Positions 12,615 through 23,677 of a stretch of DNA of 64,000 bases are shown one piece after another. Numbering within the stretch: the first letter of the stretch is position 1; each line of letters begins with the position of its first letter. Location: contig MU004189.1 of the NCBI GenBank assembly GCA_010093605.1, positions 15,673 to 79,672 on the forward strand, given 5' to 3'. The position numbers and the translations under genes are program-made. The stretch comes from Lophium mytilinum. Taxonomy: Eukaryota; Ascomycota; Dothideomycetes; Mytilinidiales; Mytilinidiaceae. A model generated the notes under the pieces. The model searched no databases and was not told where the DNA came from. It saw only the letters and a list, made by a program, of their open reading frames with translations.

Positions 12615-14633
12615 TTAGCCAAGGCCCACAGATTGACCATCTCTATGGACACAATCATGCACTCCCATTATCACATCGATATACGACTGTAGGGCAGGAC
12701 GTTCTTTGCTCCATAGTCTTAGATGTTCAAGCGCCCTTGCGACGCCAATCTGCCAATTCGACGGAAGTAAATCGATCCCTCTCATATTTTGCTCTCTCGC
12801 TGAGATGAGAAGCGTGCATGCAAAAGTGGTTTCACGGCGAAGCTGAAGCCATTTGCCATGATGCCGGTGACTGTGATTTGAATGCATGAGATAACTGAAT
12901 CCATACGATAAGGCTTTGCGTGCGTTGTCGATTACGTCTTCCAGGTTGGGTTGTTCGGTGCGAATCCAGACCTCCAGAAAGGGCCTGTACAGTAATTCGG
13001 ACACAAGGTAGAATCTTGAACGAAGGAAATACTGGAGCTCCTTATCAACTGGCTCCCATCCGACAGGGAATGACATACATTGCGGAAGAGACATAATCCA
13101 CGATTGAAGCTGTGTTTCAAGCTCCCGTGCACTGGCAAGTTTTTGCATATATTGGGTGCCGAAAGACTGCTCAGGTAAATTCGCCTCAGGATACATGGCG
13201 ATGATGATCCCGTCCGCGATGCGTCTCAGTGCAATTTCAGAGAGGTAGTAGTACCAACTGTCTTCTTCAAGGTTTTTCCAGGGGGAGCGAATGGAAGATT
13301 CCCCTTGGGAATTCGGTGGAGAAGGATAGTACTCTAACATGACTAGGTTGGCGATGGATAGGTGGCTGATGGGTATCTCGGCGAGGATTTCCCTAGAGTC
13401 CCATGAGTTTATTCATACGATGTCTAGGGCACCGAGGCTTCCAATACCTTTCAGACTTTAGGCATGTCCAAAACAGTCGCTGTACTAGACTGGAAGAATC
13501 GGTGATATTCAGGTTGGAGGAACTTTGACGGCCATAAGCGTCGACTAGAGACCATAAACCATTTCAACATACCTTTTGGAGAGCAAAAGTTGTATGGTAG
13601 AGCCACCGGCGGTGAACATCCGGAGAGCCGCTAGTGGATCTAGAATGTACATGGAATAGATACCAGCAAGGCAAAAACATTGCACCGAGAGACTGTCGGG
13701 ATTTGTTAACGCAAACCCAAGCCTCTTCTCGGCTGCCGAGAAGTAGGTATGTGCTAGCTGCAGGTCGCCCTGACCATCCTCGTGATAACTTGTCGTGGTC
13801 TCATGTTCGAATAGAGATGCATCTAGCTCCTGGTAATGCCACTCTTGCGATGCTGCACCAAGGGCACAGCAAAGAAACACCAGGCATGTCGAGGTGTTCC
13901 ACATGGGGCCGTTTTCGTAAATCGCGTGACAGTGTAGGTTCACAGTCTGATAGTCGAGAATTGGGTTCTTTGTGTTCACATTTCGGAAGAATCGACGAAT
14001 AAGAGGATCCACATCCTCACGGTCAGTCGAGAGTTGGAGTGGTCTTAATTCTGCAGAAGATCTTGTAAGCGTTCCCGGAGATGCCTCAATCACCTCGCCC
14101 CAATCACATAGGTATGCATTCTGCCGCTGGCCGTTCTGGTCTAAGAACGGAGTTTTTCTGATACTAGCAAAGACGGGCCCAAAAACAGGCCAAGCAAGAA
14201 CAGACTCGGTACGAGCTCGCGACAAACATGGAATGGGTCCCAATGAGCTTTTCCGCCCAGTCAAGCTCGGGAAGGTAGCGGTCAGTGAAGAGTTGGAAGT
14301 GACAAAAACGTCAGCCTGATTATTAGAAGAGTGAGCCAATGGCAGAAGAGACCCATCAGTATCGATTCGCAGAAGAGATTCAATGATAGCTAAGCGGTCG
14401 AGGATGGCAAGGCTCGCGGGGTCAAAAGTGGATGAATCAAGGGTCGCGTAGGAGCAGGCACCGCCGATTTGGACGCAGAAACTGCACTTGGGACGCTCGT
14501 TCCCACTAAACGAAGCGGTTTGTCAGTGAAGTTTTCGGCTGCTTGTTGGCGCTTACCACTTCTTTTTCCTTTCCCGACATGTGTGACAGGCCGTCACAGC
14601 GCGACGACGCGGATAAACGGATCTCGTGGTCAT
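12615..14633 (-). CDS. Zn(II)2Cys6 fungal transcription factor
   Basis: Exons 14633-14557, 14505-13573, 13489-13448 and 13392-12615 join to 609 residues in frame. The first intron splits a cysteine codon of the zinc cluster. After splicing the motif reads Cys-x2-Cys-x6-Cys-x6-Cys-x2-Cys-x6-Cys near residues 16-45, following a basic Arg-rich stretch. The middle and C-terminal parts match the fungal-specific MHR regulatory domain, with FWTCLKSERE around residues 340-350 (typical family wording W-[ST]-C-x-K-S-E). The third exon is only 42 bp. It lies upstream of the GH3 gene on the same strand, so it may control it, but co-location is the only evidence. Some C6 factors of this shape regulate sugar or secondary-metabolite genes. 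Confidence 0.9.
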
Positions 14634-16250
14634 TGTGATTAGTGAGAATTGCAATCTGCAGTAGAGTGAAGATTGACTGCGCGCCGATGCAAAGACACCA
14701 CTGCTTGCGGCGAGAGGGGTGTGCGTGCGTGTGCGATGGCAAAGGTGACGATGAGAAGGGCACCGCATCAGATGATTAGTCCTAGGCGCCGATCGCTGGG
14801 AACTTGTCCCGTCTACGGGGCAAGGTGCGTCTCCAGATTTCTCTACAGCATTGCAAGACACCATGAAACCATGTTGGGATATCAATGCATTCGTAGCCCC
14901 ACGTATTGCCTTGCGTCTGATACTATTGAATGCTCTTGCCAAATCGCTCGACGCGGACTGCTTGATCTAAGCTGATAAAAGCCCTCAGCTCGTACCAGCC
15001 AGTGCAGGTAGCTCTGGAGTATCAGGATGAATCAAGCCAGCACCGAATCTCTGAAAGGAAGTCGAGGTAATGTTCGAATATGTAGGTGTTAGGAAACTCC
15101 CTCGACAGCTTCAAAAGAAATTCTCCAATATCTTCTAGCAAGTCCTCTCAAGCGTTCTCAGTCGAGTCTTTTCGGAAAATCTTCCCGTGAGTCGTCCAGT
15201 ATTTATCTCACGGAGTAGTCTACCGCGTCTTCTTGTGTGTTTGGCAGCTGGTCTTCCAGTCAGGATTCAGGACTTCGGACAGGCTTCCGTCTGCCTATTA
15301 GCCGGGGCCGTAGCCGCGATGTGATTGCAGAAACAAACCCATCACACTATTTTGAAGCGCAAATCCAGATCCCGATGCATTAGACAGCGATCATGGCACC
15401 TTACCTGGTTGCGTGCAGTGCTTCTGAGATCGTAAAAACGCGGGACGTCAGATCATCGACCTTAGGGATAAGAAAAGCGGCTTATGGATAGAAACGGAGA
15501 CATTACAGAAGTCATGACATCGTTCGAGGTCTGCATTCGAGCCCTGAGAAACGTAGAGAATAAGCAACATGCTCTTTGTTCCTTTACTCATGCTTTATTT
15601 CCATCATTTCAATTTTAACTTGCTTACTTGATAATCAATTCCCAATATCTTGACCCACCAATTATTTTTTGCTTCCGAATGAGTAAATACAACTCAACTT
15701 CATCCCCACACTTCCACAGAGGTGTGTACCCTCCGGGGACAGCATCCTGGGACGAGGTCATGTTGCATCCAATGCCGTCATCATCAGCATTACCAGCATC
15801 ATGAGAATGTCTAGCGGAGGGAAACGATTACTGATCCAGAACCCCTTAGTTACACCCGCAGAATGCTAATTGTGATCAAGGTAGCACAAACGTCCCTATA
15901 AGGCCTGTTCCTCGGACATATCCTAGAAGGACAGGGCGAACGCCTATCACTTAGGACTGGAACCCAAAAACCACTTGTAAAGCACCCACTCGGCACTTTG
16001 TCGCGTGATGGTAAGCAACATGTGTGTGATAGTAAGTAGCATGTGTGCACTACGTCTGTGTTCGCAGGGAAATAGTAATCAAGACCAAATACTAATCAAG
16101 ACCATACATAAACACCACAGCGTTCATTCCCTAATTCCTTCACCTTCCAACTTCCCTTCGCAGCCTTACCTTCCTGACACTCGCCTCTTGATATAAACAG
16201 AACCCCCTTCCCTCCCAATAGCCCCTTTGAATCCCCCACGATTCCTCATC
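14634..16250. other. 1.6-kb intergenic region, no gene seen
   Basis: Normal GC content with only short shadow frames. It serves as upstream region for both the Zn2Cys6 gene (leftward) and the tautomerase gene (rightward). I see no repeat, RNA gene or strong motif in it. Confidence 0.5.
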
Positions 16251-16774
16251 ATGCCCCTCTGGCACATCTACCATCCCCCGAGCACCTTCACCACCCCCAC
16301 CTCCCGCGCCTCCCTCGCAGCCGCCCTAACCTCTCTCTACACCTCCATCGACCTCCCCGCTTTCTATGTGAACGTTTTCTTCCACCCCCTCCCCCTCGAC
16401 TGCATCTACGTAGGCGGCATCGCTGGCCCCGACCTTACCCGCCCCTTTATCCGCCTCGTGGGCGAACACATTGCGATGAGGATGTCGGAGAAGGACGAGA
16501 CTTACTTGAGGTTTTGTGGACGGCTGGATGAGGTGAGTACTCATGAGAAAAGGGAAGCCTACCCTCAGGGGGATTGAATTAACGGGGAAACCAGGCGCTG
16601 AAACCGCATATTGAGGACATGGGGTATGATTGGGAGTACCATGTTGATGAGACGGAGAGGAGGCTGTGGCGTATTCAAGGGCTGTATCCGCCACCGTATG
16701 GGAGCGAGGACGAAAAGTTGTGGGCGAGGGAGAACAGGGCAAGTCCCTGGGAGAAGGAGAAGGCCAAGGCGTAG
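16251..16774 (+). CDS. cis-CaaD-like tautomerase superfamily protein
   Basis: Two exons, 16251-16532 and 16595-16774, with a 62-bp intron (donor GTGAGT), give 153 residues. The protein starts Met-Pro-Leu-Trp-His-Ile-Tyr-His-Pro-Pro; the proline after the initiator Met is the catalytic residue of the tautomerase/MIF superfamily once Met is removed. A second motif, LPAFYVNVFF, and a central YVGG loop fit the fungal cis-3-chloroacrylic acid dehalogenase-like family, whose members are about 150 residues. Arginines in TRPFIRLVG are candidates for substrate binding. The natural substrate of the fungal members is unknown to me. The start at 16251 is set by the need for Pro at position 2. Confidence 0.88.
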
Positions 16775-17431
16775 AGGGATAGTGGGGGATGGGTATGGTA
16801 GGGGCTGGAGAGGAGATGGTACGAGGCGAGGTCAGGAGGTAAGGGGGAGAAGAAAGCCTGAGGAGCTCAAAGACTTGCTGGTGGGGATATGCTTAGCTAA
16901 GTTAGGATGGCTCGCCGTCCCTGACGTTCATTCACGAGTTTCATATGCAATCTACACATTCGGTGGACTTGAGAGGCTTGAGCTGAGGACTGCCGCTACT
17001 GTACAAAAGGTGAAGCATCAACCCGACCGATGCTTGGCTGCAGGTCATAAGTCTGAAGCCAAACCACTACCATCCATGGACCCCCGCCAAAAAGAAAAGT
17101 CCTCCAGCACCATCATCATGAAAGTGGCAAGTGGAAAGACAAAAGAAACCAAGCCCAGGAACCCCAATCAAAATTGATCATGACCGTGCTCGTGACCCTC
17201 CCTTCGATTATCTTCTGCCCATAGAAGCTAGAGACCAGAATCACGCCCATTAGTTTTGTAAGACGTTGGGTACCGAGTGAGCGGACACACAACAGAAATC
17301 CCTGCCCAGACATTGAGAGAGGAAGGAAGGAGAATACACGACAGAACCTGGATTGTCAGAAAACTCAGAAGGCGAGTACTGTTTTTCCAGACGATGCGGA
17401 CGGAAACCCATGAAACCCGAGGCTCGTCAGA
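16775..17431. other. convergent 3' spacer
   Basis: Region between the convergent tautomerase and HRP1 genes. A purine-rich run (GGGGATGG-like) lies at about 16.77-16.86 kb. No gene is visible. Confidence 0.5.
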
Positions 17432-20400
17432 TCAGTTGCCGCGATTGTAGGGATGGAAGTTGGTTCGACCACCAGCATGCCTCCCACCACCACGATAGTT
17501 CGAACCTGGCTTTCCTGCGTTCTTGGGACCCGTGGGGGCGTTCGCCGGCGCGTTGCTCGGCTGGATTGGCGGCGCAGAAGAGCCTTGTCGTGATCCTCGG
17601 ACGTTTGCTGGACTGGCTTGTCGGAACCCGCCTTGGTTGGCGACACGGGCGGCGGGACCCTGAGGAGGCATAGGCGGCTGGGGCACGTCGTCGTACATAC
17701 CCTCCCAGCTCGTGGGTCCGCCTTGGCTGCCAAATCCGCCTCCTTGCTGCATCCGACGGGCTTGCTGAGCTTCGTACTTCTGTTGCTCGAACATAAGCTG
17801 TTCTGTCGCGTTGAATCCGGGGCGGGCAGCGCCAGCAGCGGCAGGGCCCATCTGGTTCATCATGGCCGCGTTACCATTGAAGCCACCGCCGCCTTGTTGT
17901 TGCTGCATCTGCATTTGTCGCATCTGTTCCATCATCGCTGGATTCATTTGGCCCATCCCGCCTTGATTGCCGGGAGACTGAGGATGAGGGCTTCCGGTTG
18001 GCGACATTCCCTGTGGAGGACCGCCCATTCCGCCCATCATGGCTGACATCATGGCCGGGTTCATCTGAGGAGGTCCGCCCATACCCATGGCTGCCATCGG
18101 ATTTCCCGGCATGCCTTGGCCTCCCATGCCGCCAGCCATCATATTTTGCCGCATCATTTGGAAGTAAGACTGCATCCGCTGCCAGTACTGGGCCATCATG
18201 GCGGGGGACATACCAGCAGTCATGCCCGGGGCGCCTCCCTGCTGGGCATTGTTGCCTTGACCGTCGAAATTTCCATTTTGACCCTCGTTGCGGCCTCCGA
18301 ACTTGGGGTCCGATCCGTTTCGTCTGCCGCCGAACTTCTTCTCGTCTTCGCCTTCCCGCATGTTGCCACGGGGCTGAGCTCGCTTGACTTCGATAGGCTT
18401 GCCAAGGATCTCCAGTGGTCCTTGGAGGGTTGCATCGACAGCAGCGTCGCCGTCGAAGGTGACAAAGCCGAATCCGCGAGGACGACCCGTGTCCTTATCC
18501 ATCATAAGTGTGGCATCGATGACGCGACCGAACTGCATGAAGAAGTGTTTAAAGTCTTGTTCAGTTGCCTCTTGACTGACGCCTCCAACGAAGATCTTGG
18601 ATGTGCGTTCCTGCTCTTCGCGAGGGATAGCCCGCTTCGGATCGATCTAGTGGGAACGTCAGCATGCGATCCATGAGTCCAAAGGCATAGGAGGGGAGTG
18701 TTTACAATCTTGCCGTCCAAGTAGTGCTCTTTCACCATGACGGTATTGACACACTTGGGTTCCCTGAAGGTCAGGAAGCCGAAACCACGGGATCGACCAG
18801 AAGCGCTGTCGCGCATGACGGTACATTCGCTGACTTCACCAAATTGAGAGAAGTAGCTCTTTAAGGATTCTATGGAAATTTTGATTAGTGTCTACTCGAT
18901 ATCTATGGCGGGAACTAATGTAGAAGTAGGCCGATCTAGTGTAGAAGTAGGTCGACAATATAATACAGGCTATAGGGTAAGGGCTTGTGGGCGAGCATAT
19001 TTCTGTTGAGCATGGACGTTGAAAAAGAAAGGTTGTGGAGAGGGTGCATTTGCAAAGAAAAGGGCACTGTGACATACCCTCTGTGGTCTCCCAGTTCAGT
19101 CCGCCAATGAACATCTTGCTACAGAACAAATGTCAGCAAACTCCAAAAGTCTTCGAATCATATGCATCGCATCAGCAAGTGGAAAGCAAAACGCAGCAGT
19201 TGATGGCCATGATGTCCCAGGCAACGGTGGCAGCAGCAGCAGTTGTCCAAGGTCCAGAATCCGTCCAAGTGGCGCTTCCGTATGGGAACATGTATTGAAG
19301 ATGCCGTGATGTGATTTTTGTTCACAATCCATTACGGTATCCACAGAAACAATCCAAGGGCCTTTGCTCCAACGTGTTTGCTTGCAGAGTGAGTCGTAGG
19401 GCTGGTCGATAGCCGTCGTTCGCTTGCTGTGTGCCTAGCGAGTTTGACACCACCCACTACCTGCAGGACAGCACACAAGCAAGCCATGGCAAATCGGTCC
19501 CAACAAGTGTTTCGGGCGACGAAGCTCCTCCGAGTACGTCGCTTGTCCCAGACTTCTCCATCATCGTAGACACGCCTTGCAAAGGCACAGGGGATCTCGG
19601 TTGAAGCGGCTGTGTTTTGCTACGGAGTCGAAAGCTAGATAAGATGGTCATGGACCAAGCTAACCATCTTCTCGAACGACTACCCTCAGTTTCGCGCAGG
19701 TACGCTCTATGAAGAAATTATCGACATGAAGCTATGCCCCTTAGAGGTGGCAGGATCTGAGTCCTTTCTGTCAGGCGTATATGAACGTGGTGTTGGTATA
19801 CCAGTGCTGTCGTCCATCAATGCCGTTTGCACTCTTTTCCAGGTGTCTGGGCTGCAACTAATCCAGGACCACACGCTCATCCGCCAATGCTAGGGCGCTC
19901 AGCCAGACCCACAACCATTGATTTGTCCGAACCTCCAAAAACGTCGAACCCACTCCGCCCAATCTGCCCCATCGCTATTCTCCAGATCTTGAAGAGCCAA
20001 GTCGGCGACATTCGCATCATGTGTTGGGAGTTCTGTTTTCTTCAAGGGCAGCCGAGATTATGTTAGGCAAAGCTGCCAAATAGATCTCATAATGGATATT
20101 TGCATCAAGAAGATGCGAGTTTACTCTGGCCCAAACCAGAGTTCATTGTTTGAATGACTCTGTGACGCTGATATATGGTATTTCAATACGCTCTGTCGAG
20201 GAAGATCTCTTTCTGAATTCGCCCAGGGTTGACATCCAGGAGTATACTGCTGTCACCGCCGTGCCATCGGGCGTCTTACCTCTAGAGCACCAATGCACCA
20301 GATTGTTATGCGACATGCCTGCTACTAAAATGAAAATGAGTATCAAACTTACCCGTCTTCCTTTATGCCGACAGGGCCGTAGTTGTCGTCATTCTCGACC

Positions 20401-20763
20401 GGGCCTCCATCATAGTGCTGGTTTGCATCCCAGCCGCCCTGCATCCTCTCGTCGTTATCTTCGACCTTCATCAGAGTTCCATTCATGCCGTTCGTGTGCG
20501 ACATATCCTGCATGGGTTCCTCAACGGGCTCGAACTCCTCTTCTTTGGGGGCGGTGTATTCTGGGGCCGCACGAGAGGCTTCGGTAGGTTGGGTGGGGAC
20601 GTCATCTCCTTCGTAGCTGTTGAGCCCAATAGTCAGCTTGCTGCCCATTGCAAAACGCGCAAAGAAGACGCGCGTGGTGGTTGCTGGACGTTGTTCGGGA
20701 TGTTGTGGAGAGCACTTACAGATCGGCGAAGAGATCATCTTCGAGTTCCTCGGGTTCGGCCAT
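17432..20763 (-). CDS. hrp1: HRP1/Nab4-type RNA-binding protein (cleavage factor IB)
   Basis: Five exons: 20763-20720, 20616-20353, 19118-19078, 18869-18706 and 18646-17432. They join to 575 residues in frame. The acidic N-terminus (about 1-100) is followed by RRM1 starting at KMFIGGLNW (about 104) and RRM2 starting at KIFVGGVS (about 188). Both carry classic RNP2/RNP1 pairs (GRSRGFGFLTF, GRPRGFGFVTF). The C-terminal half is rich in Met, Gln, Gly and Pro and ends in a Gly/Arg tail. This is the architecture of yeast Hrp1/Nab4, a nuclear shuttling protein that binds UA-rich signals in mRNA 3'-end formation and export. The odd feature is intron 2, 1234 bp long, against 59-208 bp for the others. 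The Cys/Gln-rich tail suggests low-complexity behaviour. Confidence 0.93.
19119..20352 (-). other. 1234-bp intron of HRP1
   Basis: Bounded by GG|GTAAGT at 20353/20352 and TCTGTAG|C at 19119/19118. The joined codons give the family sequence KEDG-KMFIGG, so no coding exon appears to be missing. The intron has ordinary GC content, no RIP signature and no long frame. It may hold a noncoding RNA, a regulated alternative exon or an autoregulatory element; nothing inside is recognisable by eye. Confidence 0.75.
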
Positions 20764-21578
20764 TTTTGCTGTGATGGTGAGCGTGAAGAGAAAAGGAGAG
20801 AAGGTGAGCAAAGACCGCTGGTGGTTAGCAGTCAGACGGTGTGCGACACGACAAAGAAGAGTCGTCACGCGCCGGCGGCCCCACTGGTAGCAGCAAAGAA
20901 ACGCTGGCGAGCGAGACTACGGTGGAGTGGAGTTGAAGCCGGCGACTGCGAAAGTGCCAGCAAGTGAAGAGGGGTGGTGATGTAGCGGAGCTTGTCGGTG
21001 TTGTGGAGGATGCTTCTGCTCAGGCCGCAGATGAGGAGTCGCGGTTGATAAAGTTAGCGTGCGCTCAGGCCTAGTTAGCGTGCTCGGGGCTTGGCGCCAC
21101 GCGGGGCATGAAAAAGGTGGCACTCTATTCTACAGGTGTGTGCGACTGCTTGGAGTTCTTCAACGTATTTTCGGAAGTTTAAACGGGATAGAGTATCTTC
21201 CTTTTAGGGTCTGTGGAAACTTATCGAGGCACTTCAAGCAGTGGTAAACAGATGCATCTAAGAAGGCAGCGTGGTAATTAAGTATTAATAGAGAGTGGCA
21301 GTCTATAGTATAAATCTATAAGGTATATACGCTCTCTCTCCATTTTCTATATAGGCTTGTTTAGCACTGCTTGAGGCCCTCTAATATGCTGTTGCTATTT
21401 ACAAAATATCAGCTCTGGCAAGCCTGATAGCTCTTTGGGCCACCTCAGAAAGTGTTAAACTGCTGTAGTGTGCCACTTTTTTCATGCCTAGCGTGGGCGC
21501 AAGGCCGCCCGCATCATTCGCATCGAGGCACAGGCATGCAGGTCGAGTGAATAGCTGCATTGCCTCCCACGCCTCGCA
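20764..21578. other. divergent promoter region of HRP1 and GYP1
   Basis: An 815-bp spacer. A short AT-rich, TpA-rich patch lies at about 21.26-21.35 kb and resembles the composition of the RIP block, possibly a small repeat relic. No gene is visible. Confidence 0.5.
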
Positions 21579-23677
21579 ATGGCCTCCAAGAAGCTTCAGC
21601 AGGTATGTTCCGTCTTCTGCGTGCTCGCCTGCGCCTCTCCTAAACTAACATGTATAGGAAATGGTCCAGGTCGGTTCGTTGCGCCCTCTCTGCCCTCCCT
21701 CACCATTGCCAGTGCAGCTAACACTTGCATCTACCCTTCCCCAGATCGTTCCTCGTGAGTCTAGCTGCTTGTCATAAGGGACATTCGCTCTTTGCTAACC
21801 CTCTGCCAGCTCCTCCTCTCCTTTCTGGCGCACCAATTCAAATACCGCAACATCGTACGACAGCAAGAAGGTCATTGGAGCCTCCTACTCCCACGCCGAC
21901 TTGCTCAAGTTTGATTCCCTGTAAGACACTCTAAGATAGCTCTTGTTTTCCCTGGATTGAACATGTCTCACCCCCCGAAACAGGTCCGTCTCCGGCACCT
22001 CTCGTCCCAGAACACCACCCTCCGCCTCCCGCAGCCGCGACTCGAGCCTTCCACGATCCGGACCTCTGAATAGTATATCGCCGCCGCCACGAAAGAACTA
22101 TAGAGCCTTTCTCAGCGACACCAACCCCGACTGGGAAGCTGACGAAGATGACGAGGACGACGATGTCGTGGAAAACACGTATGACGATGACGAGGATGAG
22201 TTTGGCCTTCCAAGTATAGCGAACATGAGACGGAAAGGAAAACGGAAACCACCAAACAAAGGATACGATCCAGGGGGGACTACAAGTCATGTCCGAACTG
22301 GCTCCACACATACTCCGTTTTCCATGTTCAGTGGCGACATTGCTGAAGAGCGGGGCATTCCAAACTACCCCATGGCGAAGAAGAGCGAGGGCAAGATACT
22401 ACGACCACAATACCAAGAAATACTTCGCGATCCTGCAAACTCATTACACCTGATATCCCATTCTCCTCTCGCTCCGGGCGCTGTACCGAAAGACGTAGAG
22501 GCACACGCCGCACGTATAACGCGAATCAACAAGTTCAAACGAATACTGCAAACAAGCACCATCTCCCTCACTGAGCTCCGCGCCGCTGCCTGGTCTGGAA
22601 TTCCCTCGGAAGTACGAGCAATGACCTGGCAGGTGCTCCTCGGCTACCTCCCTACAAGTAGTGAGCGCCGAGTAGCAACCCTCGAAAGAAAAAGGAAGGA
22701 GTACTTGGACGGCGTACGGAATGCTTTTGAAAGAGGAACTTCGGGGAGCATTGACCCAGTGGCAACGGGTGTTGTAGGCGCATCCTCGAAACCTTCCGCG
22801 AATCGCGGCCGCGGTAGAGGTCTGGACGAATCGATATGGCATCAAATTAGTATCGATGTTCCCCGGACAAATCCACACTTGGAGCTGTACAGCTACGAAG
22901 CCACGCAAAGGTCACTAGAACGAATCTTGTACGTCTGGGCCATTCGACATCCTGCCTCCGGGTACGTGCAAGGAATCAACGATCTCGTAACCCCTTTCTG
23001 GCAAGTATTTCTCGGCGCCTATATATCTGATCCGGACATTGAATTTGGCATGGATCCTGGGCAGCTACCAAAGCCCGTTTTAGACGCTGTCGAAGCCGAC
23101 TCATTTTGGTGTCTCACCAAATTGCTAGACGGCATCCAGGACAACTACATCTTCGCACAACCCGGTATCCAACGCCAAGTTGCAAACCTCCGAGACCTAA
23201 CGACCCGAATCGACAAAAACCTAGCGGAACATTTGGCGAACGAAGGAGTAGAGTTCATCCAATTCAGCTTCCGATGGATGAACTGCCTCCTCATGCGTGA
23301 GATCACAGTCAAAAACACTATCAGGATGTGGGACACGTATTTGGTATGCTCCAGCCCTTTCATCTCTCCCCACAGTATTCCTAATCCCCGTCCCCTAATC
23401 ACTTTATCAGGCCGAAGACGATGGCTTCTCCTCTTTTCACCTTTACGTCTGTGCCGCTTTTCTGGTGAAGTGGTCAGATCGCCTCCTGAAAATGGACTTC
23501 CAAGAAGTAATGATGTTCCTGCAAGCTCTTCCCACCCGCGACTGGACAGAACAGGATATCGAGCTCTTGCTCAGCGAGGCGTATATCTGGCAGAGTCTTT
23601 TTCGGGGGAGTAGCGCGCATCTCAAAAACACTGGCAGCAAGAGTCTGGGTGGGGTAGGCATGGGCCCCAACACATAG
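21579..23677 (+). CDS. gyp1: TBC-domain Rab GTPase-activating protein, Gyp1 type
   Basis: Six exons: 21579-21602, 21658-21673, 21745-21754, 21810-21920, 21984-23343 and 23411-23677; the sum gives 595 residues. The first three exons are tiny (24, 16 and 10 nt) and were fitted to keep frame. The 16-nt exon needs a weak donor, GTTCGT, so the N-terminus is less certain than the rest. The disordered Ser/Asp-rich N-terminus leads to a TBC domain beginning at WSGIPSEVRA. The arginine-finger motif is IDVPRTNP and the glutamine-finger motif GYVQGINDL; both catalytic residues are present. The C-terminal part (FHLYVCAAFLVKW, LQALPT) matches Gyp1, the Golgi GAP for Ypt1/Rab1. Confidence 0.92.

Noticed and set aside
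20349-20738. Separate small gene encoding an acidic protein
   Set aside because: It is exon 2 of HRP1 plus intron read-through; the true start is the ATG at 20763 and the acidic stretch continues into RRM1 after splicing.
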